64,000 nt of DNA from Ancylothrix sp036704045 (GCA_036704045.1 DATNQM010000029.1:1-64000), one strand, 5' to 3'. Numbered from the stretch's first letter, positions 1-8,495 are shown. Numbers and translations are program-made. Notes: a model not told the origin generated them from the letters alone.

Positions 1-42
1 TAATAAGGGGGGGATCACCAGATAGAAAAATGCTATATAAAG
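1..42. repeat. right end of a MITE-like repeat (partial)
   Basis: A G-run is followed by AGATAGAAAAATGCTATA. This closely matches the right end of the element at 2065-2177, which reads AGATCGAAAAATGCTATA. It is probably the truncated end of another copy of that repeat, cut by the window edge. Confidence 0.45.
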
Positions 43-279
43 ATTCCAGCACTTTTGTCAGGCGCTGAATCAGAAAAAATTAGAAAAATTTTCAAAAAAT
101 CCTATTTGTCTAAAATTTAGCCTTGTGGGTCAAGAATCTAGCGGATAGGATTGAAATGACTCTTGAGAAGCCTTCAAGCGAACGGGAGATATTTAAACCG
201 CCTGTCGGTTATACCGGATGCGTTTTGTTCTTAAAAAGTTACAGTTTTTTTAATCTCCGGCTCAGTCGGAGCTACTGTC

Positions 280-549
280 ATGGACAATCATATTCAATTG
301 ATTAATATTGGGTTTGGCAATATTGTGTCCGCTAACCGTGTGGTTGCTATTGTTAGCCCAGAGTCTGCGCCTATTAAGCGGATTGTTAGTGATGCACGAG
401 AGCGTGCTCAGCTTATTGATGCTACCTATGGCCGCCGGACGCGAGCGGTTATTATTATGGATTCTAGTCATGTTATTTTGTCTGCTATTCAGCCGGAAAC
501 TGTTGCTCACCGTTTTGTGATCAGCAAGGATGGGCAAGCTGTTACTTAG
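280..549 (+). CDS. remA: RemA-like DUF370 regulator
   Basis: An 89-residue protein of the DUF370/RemA family. In Bacillus RemA is a DNA-binding activator of matrix genes; in cyanobacteria the gene is widespread and its role is not settled. The family pattern is visible: an N-terminal INIGFGNIVSANRVVAIV strand region, the basic segment RRTRAVIIMDSSHVILSAIQPETVAHRF, and the usual family length of about 90 residues. GGAG at 268-271 sits 8 nt before the ATG. It lies directly upstream of gmk on the same strand, the arrangement also known from Firmicutes and many cyanobacteria, which supports the call and suggests cotranscription. The role in this organism is inference. Confidence 0.88.
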   Translation: MDNHIQLINIGFGNIVSANRVVAIVSPESAPIKRIVSDARERAQLIDATYGRRTRAVIIMDSSHVILSAIQPETVAHRFVISKDGQAVT

Positions 550-716
550 CTTTGCTTTTCTGTCAAGCTTGATTTCTCTAGTTTTGGTGGGATATCGCAA
601 AGATGTTTAACAATGAATTAGTACCATAGTATTTTGTCAGTCCCCTAGGCCGGTTGATCCAATGACCCTACCCATTGCAAGATGGGGAAGTGAGTTTTAG
701 ACAGATAACGAGGATT

Positions 717-1280
717 ATGGAAATCGGTAAGTTAATTGTTTTGACAGGGCCAAGTGGGGTAGGCAAGGGGACGTTGTTGAGAGCTTTGCGTCGTCGTCAT
801 CCTGATTTATATGTTTCTATATCGGTGACGACTCGCACGCCTCGTGAGGGAGAGGTTAATGGTAAACATTATTATTTTATTGATCGTCAACAGTTTGATA
901 ATTTGGTGGCGGCTGGTGATTTGCTAGAGTGGGCTGAGTTTGCCGGTAATTGTTATGGGACTCTTAAAAGTCAGGTGGAGTCTCATATTAATAAGGGGGA
1001 ATCGGTTATTTTAGAAATTGAGCTAGAAGGTGCAAGGCAAATTAAACAATCTTTTTCTGATTGCTTAAGAATTTTTATTTTACCACCCAATTTTGATGAG
1101 TTAGAAAAACGTATTCGCTCTCGTGGTCAGGATTCGGAGGAGGCGATTTTTAAGCGTTTAGAACGGGCAAAAGAAGAAATAGAGGCGGCTTCTGAGTTTG
1201 ATTTGCAAATTGTTAATGATGATTTGGAACAAACAATAGAACTCATTGAGGCGGCTTTGTTTATGCCTGTTGTTTGTTGA
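717..1280 (+). CDS. gmk: guanylate kinase
   Basis: Phosphorylates GMP to GDP with ATP, in the cytoplasm, for guanine nucleotide supply. The P-loop GPSGVGKGTLL lies near the N-terminus, followed by the guanylate-kinase signature SVTTRTPREGEVNGKHYYF. The length of 187 residues is typical. The open frame extends upstream to 675, but the ATG at 717 is preferred because it puts the protein start directly before the conserved GKLIVLTGPSG strand and GAGG lies just upstream. It follows remA by about 170 bp, and a clear terminator comes 33 bp after the stop. Confidence 0.95.
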   Translation: MEIGKLIVLTGPSGVGKGTLLRALRRRHPDLYVSISVTTRTPREGEVNGKHYYFIDRQQFDNLVAAGDLLEWAEFAGNCYGTLKSQVESHINKGESVILEIELEGARQIKQSFSDCLRIFILPPNFDELEKRIRSRGQDSEEAIFKRLERAKEEIEAASEFDLQIVNDDLEQTIELIEAALFMPVVC

Positions 1281-1313
1281 TTTATTTTTGTTTTTTCAGT
1301 TAATTAATCCTTG

Positions 1314-1339
1314 AATCTCGTTTTAAGGCGAGATTTTTT
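1314..1339 (+). terminator. rho-independent terminator of gmk
   Basis: The arms AATCTCG and CGAGATT enclose an 8-nt loop and are followed by a run of T. It lies 33 bp after the gmk stop codon. Confidence 0.8.
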
Positions 1340-1486
1340 ATTGCCTATTTTTGATGGATATTATTGAGCGGTTTTAGTAAAATTTTATGGTTTTTAAGTT
1401 TTAAAAATTTTGATATTTTGAGACAAAAGTCTGTTATGAGGGCGTTTTACAGCTTTTATGTTGGTTTTACCTATGGCTGTTATTAA

Positions 1487-1507
1487 ATTATATGTTAATA
1501 TAGTTAA
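1487..1507. promoter_or_regulatory. putative ArsR-type operator upstream of the regulator gene
   Basis: An AT-rich site containing ATATG, then ATAT, then GTTAA. It is identical at 17 of 21 positions to the site at 2302-2322 upstream of the persulfide dioxygenase gene. Its location 115 bp before the ArsR-family gene fits autoregulation. Binding is inference. Confidence 0.5.
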
Positions 1508-1621
1508 AGAGTAGGAAAAATATTTTTCTACAATACCAATGGCAAACTATTCTGTAGGGAAACCTATAAGATAAAGGTGTGAAAATTATAGCTTTAAATT
1601 TTAAATTTTCTCTATTTTTCT

Positions 1622-2056
1622 ATGTCTAAAAATTCTCCAGAAAAGTCAATTTCTCCGGCACAAATAACTGATTTGCCGGTTTTTGTTGAAAATGATGTTG
1701 CTGCTCAAAGTTCTCGGTTTTCTCCGGCTTCTTTGGCTCTGATGGCTGAGTTTTTTAAGGTTTTATCTGAAGTTAGCCGTTTGCAAATTGTCTGTTGTTT
1801 AAAATATGGGGCAAAAAATGTTAGTCAAATTATTGAAGAAACGGGTTTAGGTCAAGCAAATGTTTCTAAACATTTAAAACTTTTGGCTGGGGCCGGTATT
1901 GTGACTCGCACTCAGCAAGGTGTTAGTGTTTATTATGAAATTGCTAATCCATTTTTATTTGAATTGTGCGACATTGTTTGTAATTCTTTGGTGGCTCAAA
2001 TAGAACAACAAAATTATCAAATTGAACAGTTAAAAATCTTTAAAACTAGTGTTTAA
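1622..2056 (+). CDS. ArsR-family transcriptional regulator, probable persulfide sensor (SqrR/BigR-like)
   Basis: A 144-residue winged-helix repressor of the ArsR family. Residues 36-110 hold the fold, with the recognition helix around GQANVSKHLKLL and the wing around QGVSVYYEI. There is no arsenic-type CxC metal site. Instead Cys58 and Cys59 lie in the helix RLQIVCCL and Cys116 and Cys120 in the last helix. In SqrR/BigR proteins a cysteine pair in these two helices forms a polysulfide bridge when sulfide is present and releases DNA. The gene is followed by persulfide dioxygenase, rhodanese and SulP genes, and a matching operator-like site precedes both this gene and the dioxygenase. The role as sulfide sensor is inferred from residues and context. 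No clear Shine-Dalgarno was seen. Confidence 0.82.
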   Translation: MSKNSPEKSISPAQITDLPVFVENDVAAQSSRFSPASLALMAEFFKVLSEVSRLQIVCCLKYGAKNVSQIIEETGLGQANVSKHLKLLAGAGIVTRTQQGVSVYYEIANPFLFELCDIVCNSLVAQIEQQNYQIEQLKIFKTSV

Positions 2057-2064
2057 AAAAGCGT

Positions 2065-2177
2065 TCTATAGCGGTTTTTAATCATACCCCCCAACCCCCC
2101 AATCCCCTTATTAAGAGGGGCAAGGAGGGGCAAGGAGGGTTCAATACATACCTCAGAAGATCGAAAAATGCTATATA
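2065..2177. repeat. MITE-like element with imperfect terminal inverted repeats
   Basis: About 113 bp. The left end TCTATAGCGGTTTTTAATC and the right end GATCGAAAAATGCTATATA form an imperfect inverted repeat of 19 bp. The interior is runs of C and G including CCCCTTATTAAGAGGGG. Related ends occur at 1-42 and near 31932-32025. There is no coding capacity, so it looks like a small non-autonomous element. Confidence 0.55.
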
Positions 2178-2301
2178 ACTAAAAACTGTATTTTAAAAAA
2201 GTTTCAGTCTATTAAACTGCCTGCTGAATAGGAAGAACAGACAAACAACCCCAGCTACTAAGAAAATTTGGCTGTTGTTGCTAAATTTTAAATTTTATAT
2301 T

Positions 2302-2322
2302 ACTATATGATTATATCGTTAA
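2302..2322. promoter_or_regulatory. putative ArsR-type operator upstream of the persulfide dioxygenase
   Basis: Second copy of the AT-rich site at 1487-1507, with 17 of 21 identical bases. It lies 112 bp before the chosen start of the dioxygenase gene, a plausible promoter position. Binding by the neighbouring ArsR protein is inference. Confidence 0.5.
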
Positions 2323-2434
2323 TCTTCCATGTATTCAGGGTTAACAGGTTTTTGCCTGTCAAACAAGAGTTTTGCAGCCGTTTAGGGCTGTAGGGCAGAA
2401 AATTAAATTGCGTTTTGACACAGGAGAAAAACGG

Positions 2435-3124
2435 ATGCTATTTCGCCAACTGTACGACAATGAAACGAGCACCTACACTTATTTAATTGCGGATGAAACA
2501 ACAAAAGAAGCGGTGTTAGTGGATCCGGTACTTGAACAAGTAGAACGAGATTTAAAGCTAATTGAAGAATTAGAATTAACGCTGCGGTTTTGTTTAGAAA
2601 CCCATATTCATGCAGATCATATTACGGGAACTGGTAAGCTGCGAGAATTGACAAAATGTGAAGGAATTGTGCCAGAAAATGCGAGTGCTGAGTGTGCGAA
2701 TCGGTTGATTAAAGAGGGGGAAGTTTTAAAAGTTGGTTCGGTGGAAATTAAGGCGATTAAAACTTTAGGACATACGGATAGCCATAATGCTTATTTGGTG
2801 AATGGGGACAGGGTTTTAACGGGAGATTGTTTGTTAATTAGAGGTTGTGGAAGAACGGATTTTCAAAGTGGCGATCCTGGTTTGATGTACGATAGCATCA
2901 CCCAAAAATTATTTATGCTTCCTGATGAAACTTTAGTTTATCCGGGTCACGATTATAAAGGCAAAACTGTTTCAACTATTGGGGAAGAAAAGAAATTTAA
3001 TGAGCGTATTGCTGGGAAAGATCGGGAAAGTTTTGTTGAGTTGATGAATAATCTTGATTTACCTGATCCTAAGAAAATTGCGGAAGCTGTGCCGGCTAAT
3101 GAAAAGTGCGGCAAAGTTTCTTAG
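2435..3124 (+). CDS. metallo-beta-lactamase fold persulfide dioxygenase (ETHE1-like)
   Basis: Oxidises glutathione persulfide to sulfite with oxygen, a step in sulfide detoxification. The MBL-fold metal motif is ETHIHADHITG, with further ligands in GHTDSHNAY and GDCLLIRGCGRTDFQSGD, and VYPGHDYKG near the C-terminus. The GCGRTDFQ segment is typical of ETHE1/PDO enzymes as opposed to glyoxalase II. The frame is open from a TTG at 2372, but the ATG at 2435 (MLFRQLYDNE) has AGGAG 10 nt before it and gives the normal length of about 229 residues. It is followed after 49 bp by a rhodanese, the common functional partner. Confidence 0.9.
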   Translation: MLFRQLYDNETSTYTYLIADETTKEAVLVDPVLEQVERDLKLIEELELTLRFCLETHIHADHITGTGKLRELTKCEGIVPENASAECANRLIKEGEVLKVGSVEIKAIKTLGHTDSHNAYLVNGDRVLTGDCLLIRGCGRTDFQSGDPGLMYDSITQKLFMLPDETLVYPGHDYKGKTVSTIGEEKKFNERIAGKDRESFVELMNNLDLPDPKKIAEAVPANEKCGKVS

Positions 3125-3173
3125 AAGTTAAGAAGAAAATTTGTTTTTTTTGATAAAAAACGAGGAATTTATT

Positions 3174-3713
3174 ATGGCAAACTATCTGACAGATAAAGTG
3201 CAAGTAATTGATGCAGAAACATTAAAAATTTTGCTGGAAAATCAGCAAGTAATGCTGGTGGATGTGCGCGAACGTTCTGAATATGCGGGAGAACATATTG
3301 CGGGGGCAAATTTAATGCCGCTTTCTTCTTTTGAGCCGGCTTCGGTGCCGATGGAAGGTGATAAAAAGTTAGTATTGTATTGCCAAAGTAGCAATCGTAG
3401 TGGTCAAGCAGCGCAGAAATTGTTAGGGGCTGGGTTTGAAAATGTGACGCATTTGCAAGGAGGATTAAATGCTTGGAAACAAGCGGGATATCCGACAAAG
3501 GTTAATAAGAATGCGCCGATTAGTATTATGCGGCAAGTACAAATTATTGCGGGTTCTCTGGTGCTAATTGGAACGTTGTTAGGAGTTTTTGTTTCGCCTT
3601 ACTTTTTGATTTTGAGTGGTTTTGTTGGGGCTGGGTTGCTGTTTGCTGGGGTTACGAATACTTGTATGATGGCAAGATTACTGGCAAAATTACCTTACAA
3701 TCAGCAAATTTAA
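3174..3713 (+). CDS. rhodanese domain protein with C-terminal membrane hairpin
   Basis: About 179 residues. Residues 10-105 form a rhodanese domain whose active-site loop is YCQSSNRSG, with the catalytic Cys that carries the sulfane sulfur. The C-terminal part has two hydrophobic segments (IIAGSLVLIGTLLGVFV and LILSGFVGAGLLFAGV), as in YgaP-type proteins with a DUF2892-like membrane anchor. The ATG at 3174 has GAGGAATT just before it, so it is preferred to the upstream one at 3141. It lies 49 bp after the persulfide dioxygenase and should move sulfur between persulfides and acceptors at the membrane. A strong terminator follows. Confidence 0.88.
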   Translation: MANYLTDKVQVIDAETLKILLENQQVMLVDVRERSEYAGEHIAGANLMPLSSFEPASVPMEGDKKLVLYCQSSNRSGQAAQKLLGAGFENVTHLQGGLNAWKQAGYPTKVNKNAPISIMRQVQIIAGSLVLIGTLLGVFVSPYFLILSGFVGAGLLFAGVTNTCMMARLLAKLPYNQQI

Positions 3714-3719
3714 ATAGGG

Positions 3720-3755
3720 GCGGGTTTACTATAGATAGCAGTAAACCCGCTTTTT
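3720..3755 (+). terminator. rho-independent terminator after the rhodanese gene
   Basis: The arms GCGGGTTTACT and AGTAAACCCGC form an 11-bp stem, followed by TTTTT. It separates the dioxygenase-rhodanese pair from the SulP gene, so the transporter may be read at lower level or from its own promoter. Confidence 0.88.
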
Positions 3756-3785
3756 AAATAATTTAATTTTGATGTTTTATATAAA

Positions 3786-5534
3786 ATGAAAAGCACAAAA
3801 AAGATTAAGTTTCAAGGTTTTTTAAGTGAATTTATACCGATTTTAAATTGGGGATTAAATTATCGTAGAGAAGATTTGGCGGGGGATTTTACGGCGGGTA
3901 TTATTGTTGCTAGTTTGTTAATTCCGCAGGGAATGGCGTATGCAATGTTGGCCGGTTTGCCGCCAGAAGTTGGACTTTATGCGAGTATTTTTCCGCAAGT
4001 TATCTATGCTTTTTTGGGAACGGCTAGGATGTTGTCGGTGGCGCCGGTGGCGGTGGATTCTTTGATGGTTGCCGGTGCAATAAGTGCGATTGCTGAACAA
4101 AACACACCAGAATATTTAAGCTATGCTTTGACTTTGGCATTTTTGGTGGGAATAATTGAAGTTTTGATGGGAGTTGCAAGGCTGGGTTTTTTAGTTAATT
4201 TTCTCAGTCAAGCGGTGATTTCTGGTTTTATTAGTGCGGCAGCGGTTTTGATTGGTTTTAGTCAGGTTAAGCATTTGTTTGGGCTGAAAATTCCTCAAAC
4301 GGAATCATTTTTAAGCTTGGTAAATTATTTGGTTCAACAATTGGGAAATACCAATCTTATTACTTTAATTTTGGGGGTGATGAGTTTGGTGACGTTATTT
4401 TATTTTAATAACAATTTAGGGAAACAGCTTAAGTCTTGGAATGTGAAGGAGGCGGTGATTGTTCCTCTGACAAAAAGCGGGCCGTTAATTGTGGTGATTG
4501 GGGGTTCTTTGCTGGTTTGGTTGTTGCAATTAGATAGGGTTGCTGGGGTAAAAGTTGTGGGGGATATTCCTAAAGGTTTGTCGCCTTTAACGATGCCGGT
4601 TTTTGATATTGATATTTTACAGTCTTTGATTTCACCGGCTTTAGCGATTAGTTTTGTGGGATTTATGGAAGCTTTTGCTGTGGCTAAGTTTTTGGCAAGT
4701 AAAAAACGCCAACAAGTTGATGCAAATCAAGAATTTATTGCTTTGGGGGCTGCAAATTTAACAGCGGCTTTTAGTGGGGGATATCCAGTTACGGGGGGGT
4801 TAAGTCGTTCGGTTGTGAATTTTTCTGCGGGGGCTAATACGGGATTGGCGGCGATATTTACGGCGGTAATTTTAGCTTTGGCGGTGATGTTTTTAACGCC
4901 TTTGTTTTATTTTTTACCGCAGACGAGTTTAGCGGCTATTATTTTGGTTGCTGTGGGAAATTTGTTAGATTTCAAGACTTTAAAAAATTTGTGGAACTAT
5001 GATAAAGCAGATGCGATTGCTTGGTTAGGGGCTTTTGTTGCGGTACTTTTTACGAGTGTGGAAAAGGGGATTATTTTAGGGGCGGTGATTTCTTTGGTAT
5101 TACATTTGTGGCGGACAAGTAAGCCTCATATTGCGATTGTGGGAAGGGTGGGGGAAACGGAGCATTTTCGGAATGTGTTGCGTCATTCTGTGAAAACTTC
5201 CCCTCATGTTTTGGCTGTGAGAGTGGATGAAAGTTTGTATTTTGTTAATACGAAATATTTGGAAGGTTTTTTGATTAAGGCTGTCAGAAATCAACCGGAG
5301 GTTAAGCATTTGGTTTTGGTTTGTAGTGCGGTAAATTTGATTGATGGGAGTGCTTTGGAGACGTTAAAGAATTTGATTGAGGAGTTGAGGGTGATGGGGG
5401 TTGATTTTTATATGTCGGAGGTGAAAGGGCCGGTGATGGATCGATTGGAAAGGGTTGGTTTTGTGGATAAGTTAGGACGGGAGAGGATTTTTTTAACGAC
5501 TGATGAGGGGATGCGAAAGTTAGAAGAATGTTAG
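3786..5534 (+). CDS. SulP-family anion transporter with STAS domain
   Basis: A 582-residue inner-membrane carrier of the SulP/SLC26 family, exchanging or importing sulfate, bicarbonate or related anions. The N-terminal half starts with the family pattern LAGDFTAGIIVASLLIPQGMAYAMLAGLPPEVGLYASIFP, followed by many membrane helices. From about residue 450 a cytoplasmic STAS domain is seen (HVLAVRVDESLYFVNTKY, then VNLIDGSALETLKNL). The substrate cannot be read from sequence. Its position behind the persulfide dioxygenase and rhodanese genes suggests a part in handling sulfite, sulfate or thiosulfate from sulfide oxidation, but a bicarbonate role (BicA-like) remains possible. Confidence 0.9.
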   Translation: MKSTKKIKFQGFLSEFIPILNWGLNYRREDLAGDFTAGIIVASLLIPQGMAYAMLAGLPPEVGLYASIFPQVIYAFLGTARMLSVAPVAVDSLMVAGAISAIAEQNTPEYLSYALTLAFLVGIIEVLMGVARLGFLVNFLSQAVISGFISAAAVLIGFSQVKHLFGLKIPQTESFLSLVNYLVQQLGNTNLITLILGVMSLVTLFYFNNNLGKQLKSWNVKEAVIVPLTKSGPLIVVIGGSLLVWLLQLDRVAGVKVVGDIPKGLSPLTMPVFDIDILQSLISPALAISFVGFMEAFAVAKFLASKKRQQVDANQEFIALGAANLTAAFSGGYPVTGGLSRSVVNFSAGANTGLAAIFTAVILALAVMFLTPLFYFLPQTSLAAIILVAVGNLLDFKTLKNLWNYDKADAIAWLGAFVAVLFTSVEKGIILGAVISLVLHLWRTSKPHIAIVGRVGETEHFRNVLRHSVKTSPHVLAVRVDESLYFVNTKYLEGFLIKAVRNQPEVKHLVLVCSAVNLIDGSALETLKNLIEELRVMGVDFYMSEVKGPVMDRLERVGFVDKLGRERIFLTTDEGMRKLEEC

Positions 5535-5644
5535 GGGAAAAAGGGGAGGAGTTTTTTGAGGTTTGCTTTGGAAAAAAGCATAAAGTCTTAGCTTTTTTAT
5601 GAGCCTTAATGATGGGATTTTGCAAGATAAATTTGTAACCGAAT

Positions 5645-5664
5645 AGGGCCGATTTGGCTCTTTT
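5645..5664 (+). terminator. probable terminator of the SulP gene
   Basis: AGGGCC and GGCTCT pair (one G-U) around a 5-nt loop, followed by TTTT. It lies between the convergent SulP and DUF262 genes. Confidence 0.6.
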
Positions 5665-5670
5665 CTTTTA

Positions 5671-7650
5671 TTACTTTTCCTCTTCTAACTCAAGCTGCCA
5701 ATCTTCTTCTGATATCTCGGCGGTTTGTATTGCTTTAATACAGAAACTATGGATACGTTTTGCTGATAAATAAACTTCGATAAAAGCTCCATTGTTAAGT
5801 TTGCTCCATTTTTTAAATCCTTTTTCATCCCATGCCACAAAACCAGGAAATTGTTCTACAATATCTTGAAAGCGATCCGGATCGAAATCTGCAATAGTAT
5901 TTAATGTTAATTTTAAAACATCTCGCCAGTTTTTTACCACATTCTCTTGACTAAAAATTCGCAATTTTTTTGGCTTGCAATTTGTAATTTTAGGAACATA
6001 AGGCTCTGGCAATTCTTCACCAAAATAACTCCAAATTTTTAAAGCAATGTCAGCCAAATATTCCGCCCGTGCTTCAATATGTTCTTGATGCCAAGCTTGT
6101 TTATCTTCAAAATACTTGTTTAACTTCAGATTGCTATCTTGAAAATGTGTTCGCTTCTCCAAGAAATCAGCATTAGAAAGCTCAGAATTAGAGCCAGTTA
6201 GCGTTAAGTTACCTAAAGTATGTAGCAGTAAATCATGGGTTATCTGCCAATTTTCTCCTAAATGTTCTTTCCACCAATCCGTCAAAGTTTGAGGCATAAT
6301 ATGCTCAATAGTCAGCCCTTCCAAAATAACTTCTTGTTTGTAATAAAGAGATTTTTCTATAGATTCCAAAATCAACTTTGCCTTCTGTGAACGATTTGGC
6401 CCGTAAAGTTGGACATCCATTAATCTAGCTTTAAACTGACTATCTTTTGGATAGTTTTGCTTTTGAAGCGCTAATTTTAAGCCATCTATAAAATTACATC
6501 CTGCCAAATTAGAATCGTTGCTAACTTGTGAATAAAGTAAAGCAAACAGGCGATTTAAACCTCTGGTTTGAATATTGCAAACAAAACGCCGTAAAAGAAA
6601 GTTTTCTATGATTTTTAAAATTTCAATAAATTGATGTTCAGTAATTTTACTTTTTGCCCAATCGTCATAGCAGTTCAAAAGAAATGGGTAGATTGTCCCT
6701 GCCTCCAAACTCTTTAACCGCAAAAGATACTTCCTAACTTCCTTCTTTTCTTCACGGTTTGGGTTCAAAAGTTTTGTATAGTATTCTACAAAAATTGATA
6801 AATCTTTGATATAGGAAACTGGATCACCTTCAGAAATTCTCTCTTTTATATGGAAATAAATTTCACCTTTCTTGACTTCTGCTCCACTTTTTGTTAAGTA
6901 ATGACGAATAAATTCCGTGAGGTTCTCCCCTAAAATTTCCTGTATTGGTAGCCAGTATTTATAATAAATAGATTCTTGGTTCTTTCCCTCAATTTTCATA
7001 AAAAAGTAGTTCCGAATCAGATCCGCTTGGGTTAAAGACTTTCCTTTGGCATTCAGACTTTCAAAGACAAGGTAAGGATCATCATCAATACTAAGAACAA
7101 CACTTACAAGCGAAAAATTGCTACATATAACTTTTTTTAGCTTTTGAAAATCTATTTTGCTTAGGCGCAATTTCTTTTCAAAAAAACCATAACATTCTGA
7201 AATACCGTTTTCCTCACTTTGGGTTTCAGACTGAATAATTTGCTGGAATGCCTGTCTATCTACCTGTGTAGGTTGAATTTTATAAAAATCTAAGCCTTCC
7301 TCATACTGGTTTACTAGAATAGTATTCTGAATTTGATCTGCTAATTTTTGATCAACCGGCTTGGCTTTATCGCGCAAAGCTGCAAGTAATATAAAAATTG
7401 TTGTTATGCGTTGTTGTCCGTCGATTAAAATATATTTGGGACATCCTCCGGGCGCAGATTCTGCCGGCATCGTTACAATAGAACCCATAAAATGAACACG
7501 GGGATTTTCCTGTTCACAGAGGGTGATAATATCATCCCACAAGGCTTCCCACTCAGATTTTGTCCAACTGTAAGCTCGCTGAAACAAAGGGACAACGTAT
7601 TGTATTGTCCCTTCGATAATTTTTTGTAATTTTTCTTCTGAGGCTTTCAT
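5671..7650 (-). CDS. DUF262/DUF1524 protein, GmrSD-like type IV restriction enzyme
   Basis: 659 residues combining two domains. The N-terminus is DUF262 (GmrS-like, ParB/Srx fold) with VPLFQRAYSW and the nucleotide-binding motif LIDGQQRITTIF. From about residue 440 comes DUF1524 (GmrD-like His-Me nuclease) with IEHIMPQTL and LGNLTLTGSNSELSN. A further C-terminal domain of about 130 residues follows. Fused GmrSD enzymes cut modified phage DNA using NTP hydrolysis. The gene stands alone between SulP and psaL, with no methylase or other defence genes beside it. Length and both motifs look intact. The antiphage role is inference from the family. Confidence 0.85.
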   Translation of the reverse strand: MKASEEKLQKIIEGTIQYVVPLFQRAYSWTKSEWEALWDDIITLCEQENPRVHFMGSIVTMPAESAPGGCPKYILIDGQQRITTIFILLAALRDKAKPVDQKLADQIQNTILVNQYEEGLDFYKIQPTQVDRQAFQQIIQSETQSEENGISECYGFFEKKLRLSKIDFQKLKKVICSNFSLVSVVLSIDDDPYLVFESLNAKGKSLTQADLIRNYFFMKIEGKNQESIYYKYWLPIQEILGENLTEFIRHYLTKSGAEVKKGEIYFHIKERISEGDPVSYIKDLSIFVEYYTKLLNPNREEKKEVRKYLLRLKSLEAGTIYPFLLNCYDDWAKSKITEHQFIEILKIIENFLLRRFVCNIQTRGLNRLFALLYSQVSNDSNLAGCNFIDGLKLALQKQNYPKDSQFKARLMDVQLYGPNRSQKAKLILESIEKSLYYKQEVILEGLTIEHIMPQTLTDWWKEHLGENWQITHDLLLHTLGNLTLTGSNSELSNADFLEKRTHFQDSNLKLNKYFEDKQAWHQEHIEARAEYLADIALKIWSYFGEELPEPYVPKITNCKPKKLRIFSQENVVKNWRDVLKLTLNTIADFDPDRFQDIVEQFPGFVAWDEKGFKKWSKLNNGAFIEVYLSAKRIHSFCIKAIQTAEISEEDWQLELEEEK

Positions 7651-7721
7651 TCGCGGATCTCCTTAACTAAGTTAGTATTTTTGATTAAAAAAACCGCAGC
7701 CTATAGCAGATAAACACAAAT

Positions 7722-7752
7722 AAAAAGCCGGCGTTTTTCCAAAATCACCGGC
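7722..7752 (-). terminator. terminator of psaL
   Basis: Read on the minus strand, GCCGGTG and CGCCGGC form a stem with one mismatch, followed by TTTTT. It begins 13 bp after the psaL stop codon. Confidence 0.7.
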
Positions 7753-7764
7753 CCAAAATTTTAA

Positions 7765-8250
7765 TTAAAAAATAATCAACTTCACAACTTGATACACCAA
7801 ATATGCCACCACAGCACCACCAACACCCCCAACTACAAAGCCGGTAGAAAAATCTCGCCAGCCTTGCTGTGTATAAAATTCTTTAGGAGGTTCCGGCGTT
7901 GTCACATTCGCCACCGGCACATTAATATCCAAAACAGCCGCATAAAGCGACAAAGCAAACGTTAAAATAATCACCAAACTAATAGCTTCTAACAACCCAA
8001 CAAAATCTCCACTCGACGAATTTCGTAACGGGTTATACCAAGTAAACGGCCCAAACAAAAAATAACCATGCGCCATCCCAACTTCTAAACCCCGCCGCGC
8101 AGCCGATAAACCCTTTCTATAAGCCGGCAAATTATTAATAAACTTCATAGTCCAACCAGAAGAATTCACCGGCGTCGCCAAATCTCCCACCTGCGGATCT
8201 CTAGCCGGAAAAACCACTTCTTTATCTCTTGGATCACTTGTGGATTGCAT
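7765..8250 (-). CDS. psaL: photosystem I reaction center subunit XI
   Basis: A 161-residue thylakoid membrane protein that holds PSI trimers or tetramers together. The sequence follows PsaL closely: GDLATPVNSSGWTMKFINNL, RRGLEVGMAHGYFLFGPF, then two or three membrane helices (EAISLVIILTFALSLYAAV and GGVGGAVVAYLVYQVVKLI). GGAAGGG lies upstream of the ATG. It is the last of three PSI genes on this strand (psaF, psaJ, psaL). A 245-bp spacer with a long inverted repeat separates it from psaJ, so it may be partly uncoupled from them. More usual partners of psaL are psaI genes, and no psaI was found nearby. Confidence 0.96.
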   Translation of the reverse strand: MQSTSDPRDKEVVFPARDPQVGDLATPVNSSGWTMKFINNLPAYRKGLSAARRGLEVGMAHGYFLFGPFTWYNPLRNSSSGDFVGLLEAISLVIILTFALSLYAAVLDINVPVANVTTPEPPKEFYTQQGWRDFSTGFVVGGVGGAVVAYLVYQVVKLIIF

Positions 8251-8341
8251 AAACCCTTCCGAATATAGAATTTAGAAATTAAATTTTATAATTTTAAACA
8301 AAAATTTTCAATACTACTGTCTTTTTTCTTCTTAGCAGACA

Positions 8342-8459
8342 GGGATTGATGAGTGGTGAATTGGAGGAAAAAATAAAGTTAAAAGTTAGTTAGAACTGCC
8401 AGAAACACTAACTAATAACACTTGGTTTTTTCCCTCCCAATCTCCCATCATCAATCCCC
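8342..8459. repeat. long imperfect inverted repeat between psaJ and psaL
   Basis: The left arm (8342-8373) begins GGGATTGATGAGTGG and the right arm (8426-8459) ends CATCATCAATCCCC. They pair over about 30 bp with a few gaps. Nested inside are AGTTAGT (8384-8390) and ACTAACT (8407-8413). On the minus strand it would form a long hairpin after psaJ. It could be a terminator or processing site, or a small inserted element. Confidence 0.55.
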
Positions 8460-8495
8460 ATCATTGCAAAAAACGAAACAAGCGATTGCAGCTAA

